Shown piece by piece: positions 14,282-20,891 of a stretch of DNA of 20,891 nt. Origin of the DNA: Microcaldota archaeon. Its GTDB lineage: Archaea; Micrarchaeota; Micrarchaeia; Micrarchaeales; Micrarchaeaceae. Location: positions 1 through 20,891 of the forward strand of contig JAJZOJ010000019.1 of the NCBI GenBank assembly GCA_021829015.1, in the 5' to 3' direction. How positions within the stretch are numbered: position 1 is the stretch's first letter; each line of letters starts with the position of its first letter. The notes under the pieces were generated by a model, which saw only the letters and a list, made by a program, of their open reading frames with translations, had not been told where the DNA came from and did not search any database. The translations under genes were made by a program, and so were the position numbers.

Positions 14282-15723
14282 TGATGTACCCTGCCAAATT
14301 CCTGCTGCAGGCCTCTACCTTCTCTAACGCCAACGCACAGCTGATGCCTCTGGTATTCGTCGCTATGATGCTCGATGCAATGGTAGTGGTGGTATGGTAC
14401 TACCTCGGGGTGCTGCTCAACAACAGCGCGGTCAAGCAGTCGGCATTGGGGGAGTTCTACCAGTTCATAGGCACCGTGATAATGGTCGGGATAATAATCG
14501 GGTCCCTGTACACGCTATCCACGGTATTCTATTCGTCGCTTGGCGCGACCTCGCTCATGAAGCCCTCGGCGATAAGCCAGCTCTGCAACAACATAATGTC
14601 TACCTCCCAGCTTGACGTCCTTGGCAAGTCGAATTCCCTGCTCTCCGGGCCGGCAAGCACCACCACAAAGTATGTGGGCCTGTGCTCGCTAGTCAAGCCC
14701 AATGGCAACCCCTCGATAACGCAGCGGCTGGACTATCCGATAGCTGCTACGGGGGTCATAATAGCGAACCTGACCAACCAGACTGCCGCGAACTTGAACT
14801 ACTCATTCACAATAGGCGCATTCCTTGGCTTCCTCTCAGAACTCACGCCATCAATCGAGATATGCACGCCCCCGTGCATTACGCCGAGCTCCGTGGTGCA
14901 GCCGCTGCTGAATGTCAGCGCATCCTTCGTCCCATACAAGGGCTACAGCCTCATCATCGGGGGCCTCAGCACAATCAACAATCTCCTCACATGGTCAACG
15001 GAGGCGTTCATAGCCCAGATACTCCTGCTCTCCATATTCATGTACATATGGCCATGGCTGCTATTCGGGGGATTCGTGCTGAGGAGCACCCTGTTCACCA
15101 GGAGATTGGGCGGCCTCCTGATAGCTGTTGTCATAGTCGGCCTTCTGGTATTCCCGACGGTCTTCGCATTCGAGTACCTGGCCCTGGCCAACGGGGTAAG
15201 CGTAGGTACAGGAACAGGCAACCCAAACGGGCTGAATACCACCTACGGGTTCAATGCGATAACCTCTATCCCTGCGACGCCCCATGGGACATGGCCGAAA
15301 GTCGGCGTGTCGACCGGCAACTACGTTACCAACTTCTTCGTTGAGCCAAATCTCAAGGCGGTTGCATTCGCCAACGACTGCTGGCCCAACACCGGCGGGT
15401 ATCCAACAAGCTTGATAACGGCCGAGGGGTCCGACATAGTGAACCTGCTCATACCTTTCGCCAGCGTATTCTCGAGCATAAAGTACCTCTTCGACATGTT
15501 CGCCCTCGGAAGCTCATCACCGACGTTCCCTCTCCTCAACTACTGCAAGCCAGCCAATGCACTCTCAACATTCTACGGCATCCTGGACGCCTTCGGGCCC
15601 ATGGGGCTAACGTCGTTCTTCATACCATTGGTCAACCTGGCGCTGAGCATAACCGCCATAACCGGACTATCCCCACTATTCGGGGGCGACACAAGCCTGG
15701 CCAGGCTGGGCAAGCTGGTGTGA
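14278..15723 (+). CDS. VirB6/TrbL-like multi-pass membrane protein, paralog 3 (long form)
   Basis: The longest paralog at 481 residues. Seen: first helix about 24-47, Glu59 in ALGEFYQFIGTVIMV leading into the second helix, and a large outer region between helix 2 and the helix near 242-267. That region carries several sequons and Cys103, Cys136, Cys196 and Cys200. The basic loop VLRSTLFTRRLGG (Arg269) matches the family fingerprint closely. A second enlarged outer region with Cys368 and Cys423 precedes the C-terminal helices. The even number of loop Cys suggests disulfides outside the cell. The start overlaps the previous stop within ATGATGATG, so the first or second ATG may be used. The extra outer mass could mean exposure to the surface or to a partner cell; that is speculation. 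Confidence 0.8.
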   Translation: MMMYPAKFLLQASTFSNANAQLMPLVFVAMMLDAMVVVVWYYLGVLLNNSAVKQSALGEFYQFIGTVIMVGIIIGSLYTLSTVFYSSLGATSLMKPSAISQLCNNIMSTSQLDVLGKSNSLLSGPASTTTKYVGLCSLVKPNGNPSITQRLDYPIAATGVIIANLTNQTAANLNYSFTIGAFLGFLSELTPSIEICTPPCITPSSVVQPLLNVSASFVPYKGYSLIIGGLSTINNLLTWSTEAFIAQILLLSIFMYIWPWLLFGGFVLRSTLFTRRLGGLLIAVVIVGLLVFPTVFAFEYLALANGVSVGTGTGNPNGLNTTYGFNAITSIPATPHGTWPKVGVSTGNYVTNFFVEPNLKAVAFANDCWPNTGGYPTSLITAEGSDIVNLLIPFASVFSSIKYLFDMFALGSSSPTFPLLNYCKPANALSTFYGILDAFGPMGLTSFFIPLVNLALSITAITGLSPLFGGDTSLARLGKLV

Positions 15724-15727
15724 GGAA

Positions 15728-16888
15728 ATGAGCAAAAGAACCATTATGTCGTCAGTTCTCGTATTCGCGCTTGCGGCCATGGCACTATGCGTAATCGCGC
15801 CAGCATCGCAGAGCGCATCCACTGGAACCGGGTTCGTGCAAGGGCTGTGCAACGGCTATAATGGCTACGGCGGGCTAATACCCCAGTCGACGATACTCTC
15901 CGGGCATGCGGCCGGCCAGCAGGCGGTCCTCGGGTTCTCGATAGTGATAATGCTCACGGTGATACTTGCAGCGGCGATACTCTACATGATAAGCTACGTG
16001 TTCAAACTCAGCTTCCTGAGGGAGGTAATCAAGTCGGAGTTCGTGGAGATACTGATCACTGCCGCAGTGGTCATAATATTCATAGGCGGCTTCTACATAG
16101 CAAGCGCCAGCGTAGGGGCGTCAAACTCATTTGCGGCCGCAGGCAGCGGATTCGGCAGGGGCCTGTACGTCAGCGACTGCGTGTACCTGGGGAGCCAGTC
16201 GGTCAACCTCATCGTGCCGATACTGATAATCAGCATGGAGAAATTCGCGGTGACGCTGATATCGTCCCTAAAGGTAGTGATAGCCCCGCAGGGATTTGGG
16301 CTGAGCTTCTCCCCGTTGCAGGGATTGGCCCTGATAAACAACATGTTCGACCTGCTGGTAAATGCAGCTTATGTGCTGATGGGATTAATACTCTCGACCA
16401 TGGGCCTGCTGGGCCTGATATACGGCCTGTTCCCCCTCTTCCTCTATGCTGGGATACTGCTGCGCTCCCTCCCATGGACCAGGGCGGCAGGAGGTGCCTT
16501 CCTTGGGATATTCGTGGGCTACTACATAGTGTTTCCCCTCCTGTTGCACGTGATGGTCGCAAGCTATACTCCTGCATTACAGTTCACCGGCTATTTCAGC
16601 TTCGCCTCGATACAGAACTTCCTCGGAAAGGCAGCCGGGAGCAGCGGAGCACTGCAGTCACTTGTTGCCGTTGACTCGTTCTTAGTCTCCGCCGCATCGT
16701 ACCTTGTCTCCGGTGGGATATACGGGGTAGTTAACGCATTCATCCTCGGAGTGATAGAGCCGATGCTAGTGGTGTCCATGTCTATAATACTTTCATTCCT
16801 GATATCATTCGAGATAGCCGATCTCGTCGGAGATGTGCTGGGCGCGCCCAGCCTGTCGTCCAAGGGCGTACTTGGCAAGGTGATATGA
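15728..16888 (+). CDS. VirB6/TrbL-like multi-pass membrane protein, paralog 4
   Basis: A 386-residue exported membrane protein. Seen: signal peptide (about 1-30, ending QSAS), outer segment with Cys41, helix about 66-92, Glu104 in IKSEFVEILITAAVVI leading into the next helix, and a Gly-rich outer stretch with Cys151. Further helices follow, with the basic loop ILLRSLPWTRAAGG (Arg246), the cleanest form of the shared motif. C-terminal helices end in a short polar tail. A GAGGA ribosome-binding sequence precedes the ATG, which lies 4 nt after the previous stop; the next gene overlaps by 4 nt. Closest in motif to paralogs 3 and 6. A channel component of the T4SS-like apparatus is the favoured reading, by position and topology. 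Confidence 0.82.
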   Translation: MSKRTIMSSVLVFALAAMALCVIAPASQSASTGTGFVQGLCNGYNGYGGLIPQSTILSGHAAGQQAVLGFSIVIMLTVILAAAILYMISYVFKLSFLREVIKSEFVEILITAAVVIIFIGGFYIASASVGASNSFAAAGSGFGRGLYVSDCVYLGSQSVNLIVPILIISMEKFAVTLISSLKVVIAPQGFGLSFSPLQGLALINNMFDLLVNAAYVLMGLILSTMGLLGLIYGLFPLFLYAGILLRSLPWTRAAGGAFLGIFVGYYIVFPLLLHVMVASYTPALQFTGYFSFASIQNFLGKAAGSSGALQSLVAVDSFLVSAASYLVSGGIYGVVNAFILGVIEPMLVVSMSIILSFLISFEIADLVGDVLGAPSLSSKGVLGKVI

Positions 16889-17904
16889 TTATGCTGCCAT
16901 TGGTTCCATTGGTTCTGCTAGGCCTCATCCCGGCCCTGAGCCCGGTAAGCTGGATACCGATAGCCGCCGCTGCGGTGCTTACGGTGGTGCTGGTCGCGGC
17001 ATTCATATACGCGCTTGCAAGCGTAATAGGCAGCGAGGCCGCCATGGCCTGGTCGAGGTTCCAGATATACGAGGCGCTGCTATCCATGCTTCTCCTCATA
17101 GCCTTCGGCTCGATATCATACATATTCTTCCTGAGCCCGCAGGCCATGTACTCAAGCATAAACATCGTCCCGTCAAAGTGCACCGGCGCAGCAGACCTGT
17201 ATGCCCTAGCATCATGCGACGTAAGCCAGTTCAACAACGCGACCTTCGCGCTCGCGAGATACACCTTCTACGCGACTTACATAACATCCACGGTTTCCGG
17301 AATGACGGAGAAGGTGAAGATAGACCCGGTGTACATAGACACAGGGATAAGCCTAAATTTCGAGGTGCCTCCGCTGTTCCCGTCCAACATGGACAAGCTG
17401 ATGGACTACACATACGAGACCTACCTGCTTACGCTGATATTCAATCAATTGCAGCTGATAGTGCTTTCGGCCTCGGTGTTCTTCCTCAGCCTGTTCGTCT
17501 CACTTGGGCTTATAGCCAGGACCTTCGGCTTCGCCAGGACCTTCGGCGGGGCGATGATAGCCCTTGGCATAGGGCTCGGGATAATATACCCGCTGCTCGT
17601 ATCGATAACCTACGGATACATAGACACCGCGATAAACGTCACCTGCCTGCAGTCGCTTTCGTGCGCTTTGCCCAACGTGCTTCTCGGGGCCGTGCAGCTC
17701 ATAGGGCAGATATCCTCCGGGCCGATGTTCACCTCGGTAGGCGCAGCTGTAGGGGGATTCTTTTCGTACATAATATATACGATTGCAGGCCTAACGATTA
17801 TACCTGTGATGAACGTGGTGCTGGTTAACGTGTTCATATCCGACTTCTCCAAGGCACTTGGGGAGAGGATAAGCATAGAGCACCTATTCACTTCGATAAT
17901 ATAG
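16885..17904 (+). CDS. VirB6/TrbL-like multi-pass membrane protein, paralog 5
   Basis: The shortest paralog at 339 residues. Seen: hydrophobic N-terminus (about 3-20) and helix about 24-47, Glu63 in FQIYEALLSMLLLI leading into the next helix, and outer Cys99 and Cys111. The basic loop is LIARTFGFARTFGG (Arg212), where the LRS triplet reads ART. A helix with GxGxGIIYP follows, then an outer Cys254-Cys260 pair and C-terminal helices. The Cys pair after the Arg loop sits where paralog 1 has Cys303 and Cys311, which supports common descent and an outer location. The start codon overlaps the previous stop (ATGA). There is no cleavable signal peptide that I can call with confidence. Confidence 0.8.
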   Translation: MIMLPLVPLVLLGLIPALSPVSWIPIAAAAVLTVVLVAAFIYALASVIGSEAAMAWSRFQIYEALLSMLLLIAFGSISYIFFLSPQAMYSSINIVPSKCTGAADLYALASCDVSQFNNATFALARYTFYATYITSTVSGMTEKVKIDPVYIDTGISLNFEVPPLFPSNMDKLMDYTYETYLLTLIFNQLQLIVLSASVFFLSLFVSLGLIARTFGFARTFGGAMIALGIGLGIIYPLLVSITYGYIDTAINVTCLQSLSCALPNVLLGAVQLIGQISSGPMFTSVGAAVGGFFSYIIYTIAGLTIIPVMNVVLVNVFISDFSKALGERISIEHLFTSII

Positions 17905-17911
17905 TGGTTGG

Positions 17912-19024
17912 ATGAATGCGATAAGGGCTGCATCGGTTGTGTTCTTCGCGTTCATAGCGCTCGCGCTTGTGCCGCATGCGGCATCGCAGTGCGGCCTTAT
18001 CCCAGGTAAGCTCTCGACTGTCCTAAGCTCCAGCGAGCCATGGTACTGCCCGATAAACCAGCAGATATACGCCCAGTGGGCGAAGGAGCTGCCACTGGCA
18101 TACGCAGTTGTCCTGATAGCGTTCCTGGTCGCAGCAATAATATTCATGTCCGGCGTCGCCCTGAACAGCAGCAGGATAAGGAACTTCGCGATAGGGGAGT
18201 TCTACGAGGCTATCGCATCGGCGGTAATAGTCGGGGCATTCATATACCTCTGCGCAGTGGTGTTCGGCGCCCTTCCCGGGATATTCGTCGGCGCGATAAA
18301 CCCCTATGCAACGGCATTCAACCTGATGCGCAACACCATAAGCACTGGGGAGCAGGCCTACACCGTAATATACAACGTCTACCTGTCGATGTCTTTCATA
18401 ACAAGCCCCTCGATATCTGTGCAGATAGGCGGGGACTTCTCCGCGCTTGCAAGGTCGGCATTCAACTTCCTGGAATTCGCCCCGCAGCTGTTCGTGAACA
18501 TATACACCATACCGGTTACGATATTCTTCCTGGATCCTGCCAAGGCGATATCAGGATTCCTTATTGACGGTATACTGGCCCTGTATGCTGAATACTACCT
18601 GCTGGAGTTCTTCTCCATAGCAGCAATACCAGCTTTCCTGGTGCCAGGCGTGCTGCTGAGGTCGCTATTCCCGACAAGGGCCCTAGGGGGCCTAATGATA
18701 GCCCTGGCATTCGGGTTCTACCTGATAATGCCCTCTCTCTTCGCCGTGGCGTACTACTTCACCGCGCCAACAGTGCAGAGGGACATGGGACAGGCGACGC
18801 TCCAGCTCTCCAGCCTTACATACACCAGCCACAGCGTCATTTCGCAGAACAGCCCGTTGGTGCTGCAGCTCGAGAACGTAAAGTCCTCGCTGAACGGGTT
18901 CTGGCTCCTGATATTCTTCTACCCTGGGCTGATATCCGCGATGACCTACGCCGCGATAATGGAGATATCCGGGTTCATAGGCAGGGCGCCGGCAAGGGTC
19001 AGCAAGCTTAGGAGGCTCGTGTGA
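17912..19024 (+). CDS. VirB6/TrbL-like multi-pass membrane protein, paralog 6
   Basis: A 370-residue exported membrane protein. Seen: signal peptide (about 1-25, ending AASQ), outer Cys27 and Cys46, helix about 62-82, Glu96 in AIGEFYEAIASAVIVG leading into the next helix, a long outer and amphipathic region, and helices around the basic loop VLLRSLFPTRALGG (Arg250). The C-terminal helix is followed by a basic tail ending KLRRLV. GEFYE is nearly identical to the GEFYQ of paralog 3, the best local match between any two copies. Cys27 follows the signal but the context is not a convincing lipobox. It begins 7 nt after the previous stop and closes the six-gene array; a new promoter follows before the next gene. 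Confidence 0.82.
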   Translation: MNAIRAASVVFFAFIALALVPHAASQCGLIPGKLSTVLSSSEPWYCPINQQIYAQWAKELPLAYAVVLIAFLVAAIIFMSGVALNSSRIRNFAIGEFYEAIASAVIVGAFIYLCAVVFGALPGIFVGAINPYATAFNLMRNTISTGEQAYTVIYNVYLSMSFITSPSISVQIGGDFSALARSAFNFLEFAPQLFVNIYTIPVTIFFLDPAKAISGFLIDGILALYAEYYLLEFFSIAAIPAFLVPGVLLRSLFPTRALGGLMIALAFGFYLIMPSLFAVAYYFTAPTVQRDMGQATLQLSSLTYTSHSVISQNSPLVLQLENVKSSLNGFWLLIFFYPGLISAMTYAAIMEISGFIGRAPARVSKLRRLV

Positions 19025-19052
19025 GGCCCAAGCGCCAGGGAATCAGTGCATG

Positions 19053-19060
19053 TCTATAAA
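19053..19060 (+). promoter_or_regulatory. Internal TATA box before the PrgI-VirB4N-like genes
   Basis: TCTATAAA centred about 27 nt before the ATG at 19084, in a 59-nt gap that is the longest between genes from 11842 to the end. It predicts a second, leaderless transcript for the two docking-protein genes and what follows. Confidence 0.5.
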
Positions 19061-19083
19061 CCTTGCCATCGATATTAAGCCCG

Positions 19084-19911
19084 ATGAACCAGAAGGTGCT
19101 AGTGTTCATAGGGTTCATGGCCCTGTCGCTTGCGATGCTTGCGGTAGCGGTCGTGCTTCCGTACAACGTATTCCTGATAATACCAAAATTCATCTTCCTG
19201 GCACTCGCGGTTATATTCGACGTCATGGCATTCGCCTCAAGGTACTATACGTACCTGCTGCTGCCGTTCGTTAGGCAGCGCAGGAGGAACGTGGTGATAA
19301 ACGACCAGACCCCGTACTGGCTGGCATCCGGAGGGGAATGCATAATCAGGAAGATCGACAACTACTTCGTAGCTACCGCATACATAAACATTCCGCTTTA
19401 CGTCTCGGCAAGCGAGATGAGCGACGAGGAGAAGCTAAGGTTCTCGATGCAGCTCAGCAAACTAATAGGGATAAGCAGGGACCCGGTGAGGTTCACCTCG
19501 GAACTGTACCTGATGAACAAGGACGCCTACATACTGCGCCTCAAGGATACCATAACATCCATAGAGAACGAGGAGGCCACGCTAAAGGAGAAGGGCGCGG
19601 CCGAGAGGGAGATGGAGCACGTCAGGGGCAAGCTCTCGATGTGGAAGAAGATGCTGAACAACATAGCCTCATCCCCCTCATATGAGCTAGGCACTTTCGC
19701 TGCGATATCTGCATTCGGCTACAAGGAGTATGAGGCGATAACAAACGTCCAGGTAAGGGCCAGGGAGCTCATGAACGGCATCGCATCATCAATGGGGGTG
19801 CCGCCCAGCATAGTCACAGGGAGCGAAATACTGAAGTACGTCGAGCCGGAGTACCTGATACCGTTCTCTACTGCCGAGGAGGAGATAAACAGGCGCGTTG
19901 CGCGGGTGTGA
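19084..19911 (+). CDS. PrgI/VirB3-VirB4 N-terminal-like protein, copy 1
   Basis: A 275-residue protein. Seen: two membrane helices (about 5-25 and 29-60) with RQRRR just after, then a soluble domain. That domain begins with ECIIRKIDNYFVATAYI (85-101) and contains a charged helical segment (about 140-175). It ends with a Tyr-Glu-Ala helix and GVPPSIVTGSEILKYV, the kind of segment that closes the N-terminal domain of VirB4/TraC proteins before their ATPase. The arrangement matches PrgI (the VirB3 counterpart of Gram-positive conjugation systems) joined to a VirB4 N-terminal domain, but no Walker motif is present, so the ATPase must be encoded elsewhere. ATG at 19084 is chosen over an upstream in-frame TTG at 19063 because a TATA box lies about 27 nt before it. 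Expected at the inner membrane, docking the motor to the channel. Confidence 0.72.
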   Translation: MNQKVLVFIGFMALSLAMLAVAVVLPYNVFLIIPKFIFLALAVIFDVMAFASRYYTYLLLPFVRQRRRNVVINDQTPYWLASGGECIIRKIDNYFVATAYINIPLYVSASEMSDEEKLRFSMQLSKLIGISRDPVRFTSELYLMNKDAYILRLKDTITSIENEEATLKEKGAAEREMEHVRGKLSMWKKMLNNIASSPSYELGTFAAISAFGYKEYEAITNVQVRARELMNGIASSMGVPPSIVTGSEILKYVEPEYLIPFSTAEEEINRRVARV

Positions 19912-19913
19912 TA

Positions 19914-20750
19914 ATGGACGAAGAAGCGGTGATGTATCTCGCATTCACCCTCGTGGTGATGCTCATAATGCTCTCAATGTCCCCGTACATAGGCCACGGC
20001 CCGCTTGTGCTGCTTGCCGCGATTATCGTGGTGTTCGGAGCGGTACTTGTCGTGGTCCTGAACTTCGCCGACTTCATACTGGTGTCCCTGGTGTGCAAGA
20101 CTCTTGGGATAACATTCCAGCCCGCGCAGGGCTACAAGATAATAAAGGAGCAGGACGCGATAGTCAAGAACGTGAACGGGCTGTTCTATGCCACCGGCTA
20201 CATCTCCGCTAACCTCTTCGGGTACGTCTTCAAGCTCGAGGGCGAGAACGAGGACGAGGACCTCAAGATGATAACCGCCCCGGAGAAATGGGAGCGCGCC
20301 GTAGAGAACATAGGGTTCCCGTTCAAGTACCATGTGCTGTCAGCAGGGCTTGACGTCCAGAAGGTGCGCGACGAGCTCGAGGGCAGACGCGGCTACCAGG
20401 AATTCCAGATGGGAAGGGCGCTGCAGGCGCAGTCGTCCAACAACGACGTTACCATAACCAACATACAGCGCGTTATAAACGTGATACAGCGCAAGATAGA
20501 CCGGATCTCCCAGGGGGAGAAGCCGATAGCGACTGTCATGTATGTCGAGACCACCGCTATAGGCGTGAGCGAGAAGGCGGCGCTCGACCAGCTCTCACAC
20601 CAGATAAGCGGCCTCCAGGTCGCGCTTAGCTCGATGGACGTAGACCTTGCTAGGGTGTCGGGGCGAGAGATGTATACGCTGTTCAACTTCAACTTCTCGC
20701 TGCCCATGAGCTACGAGGAGATGGCTACGAATTTCGACCGCCAGAGCTAA
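19914..20750 (+). CDS. PrgI/VirB3-VirB4 N-terminal-like protein, copy 2
   Basis: A 278-residue paralog of the preceding protein. Seen: two membrane helices (about 5-23 and 30-62), then a soluble domain with AIVKNVNGLFYATGYI (82-97), which lines up with the ECIIRKIDNYFVATAYI stretch of copy 1. An acidic segment, a charged helical region, and a C-terminal part with ALDQL, VDLARVSGREMYTLF and a final FNFSLPMSYEEM follow. The order of elements is the same as in copy 1 but identity is low. There is no Walker motif. The ATG at 19914 lies 2 nt after the upstream stop; a GTG at 19908 overlapping that stop would add two residues. Two different copies may form a mixed ring or serve different motors; this is inference. 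Confidence 0.7.
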   Translation: MDEEAVMYLAFTLVVMLIMLSMSPYIGHGPLVLLAAIIVVFGAVLVVVLNFADFILVSLVCKTLGITFQPAQGYKIIKEQDAIVKNVNGLFYATGYISANLFGYVFKLEGENEDEDLKMITAPEKWERAVENIGFPFKYHVLSAGLDVQKVRDELEGRRGYQEFQMGRALQAQSSNNDVTITNIQRVINVIQRKIDRISQGEKPIATVMYVETTAIGVSEKAALDQLSHQISGLQVALSSMDVDLARVSGREMYTLFNFNFSLPMSYEEMATNFDRQS

Positions 20751-20775
20751 AAATGCTTTACGAGAATTGGTATAG

Positions 20776-20891
20776 ATGACCCTGTTGAAGCTCCAGCACA
20801 TAATGAGCAACGAGATAGCGAAGAGGGCCTTCATGTCAAGGCCGCCTGAGCCTCCGCCTGAGGTGCTCATGAGCGACCCTATGGAATCGAT
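20776..20891 (+). CDS. Start of the next gene of the T4SS-like cluster, truncated by the window end
   Basis: Only 38 residues are visible, open to the window end. They start MTLLKLQHIM and continue through a Pro-rich stretch (RPPEPPPEV). The ATG is 25 nt after the previous stop and has no strong ribosome-binding sequence. Too little is seen to name it. By gene order this would be a natural place for the VirB4/HerA-type ATPase or another docking protein, but no motif supports that here. Confidence 0.6.
   Translation, partial: MTLLKLQHIMSNEIAKRAFMSRPPEPPPEVLMSDPMES

Noticed and set aside
17912..17995. Lipoprotein signal at Cys27 of paralog 6
   Set aside because: The residues before Cys (AASQ) do not fit a lipobox, where a small residue should precede Cys.
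10441..20891. Integrated conjugative element or plasmid region
   Set aside because: No integrase, relaxase, coupling ATPase, tRNA attachment site, direct repeats or change in base composition is visible within the window.

Overview
The window reads as chromosomal DNA of a small archaeon, probably of the DPANN group (Micrarchaeota/ARMAN-like). The archaeal assignment rests on an archaeal-type threonyl-tRNA synthetase with its own N-terminal editing domain, an archaeal-style isoprenyl diphosphate synthase, and TATA boxes about 26 nt upstream of leaderless starts. Exported proteins dense in N-glycosylation sequons and heavy use of ATA and AGG codons agree with it. The DPANN placement is inference. 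Genes are packed tightly, many overlapping by 4 nt, and no gene-free stretch reaches 300 bases. I see no rRNA, tRNA, CRISPR or insertion sequence.

Positions 1-10432 hold cell-envelope and housekeeping genes. A partial minus-strand polyprenyl diphosphate synthase diverges from a plus-strand run of radical SAM protein, sequon-rich exported membrane protein and family-2 glycosyltransferase. A small unknown gene follows. It converges on a minus-strand operon read thrS, then a NodU/TobZ-type carbamoyltransferase, then a GT-C membrane glycosyltransferase. Divergent from thrS is an unusual protein: a Nudix fold that has lost its catalytic glutamates, joined to a membrane anchor, a Thr-rich stalk and an outer domain.

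Positions 10441-20891 are the most interesting part and look like one export, conjugation or pilus machine related to type IV secretion systems (T4SS). A VirB2/TrbC-like pilin candidate has its own promoter and a terminator-like hairpin. A multi-pass membrane protein follows. Then come six consecutive, strongly diverged multi-pass membrane proteins of 339-481 residues that share a hidden fingerprint: an acidic residue before one membrane helix and an (L/M/A)-R-(S/T) basic loop between two later helices. They resemble VirB6/TrbL in size and topology. Two tandem proteins follow, each with two N-terminal membrane helices and a soluble domain resembling PrgI (VirB3-like) joined to the non-ATPase N-terminal domain of VirB4. 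The window ends inside the next gene, where a VirB4/HerA-type ATPase would be expected but cannot be seen.

The working model is that the pilin forms the fibre, the six membrane proteins form an envelope channel, possibly hetero-oligomeric, and the two PrgI-VirB4N-like proteins dock the ATPase. All homology calls come from reading motifs and topology by eye. The T4SS link is well motivated by gene order and architecture but is not proven here.
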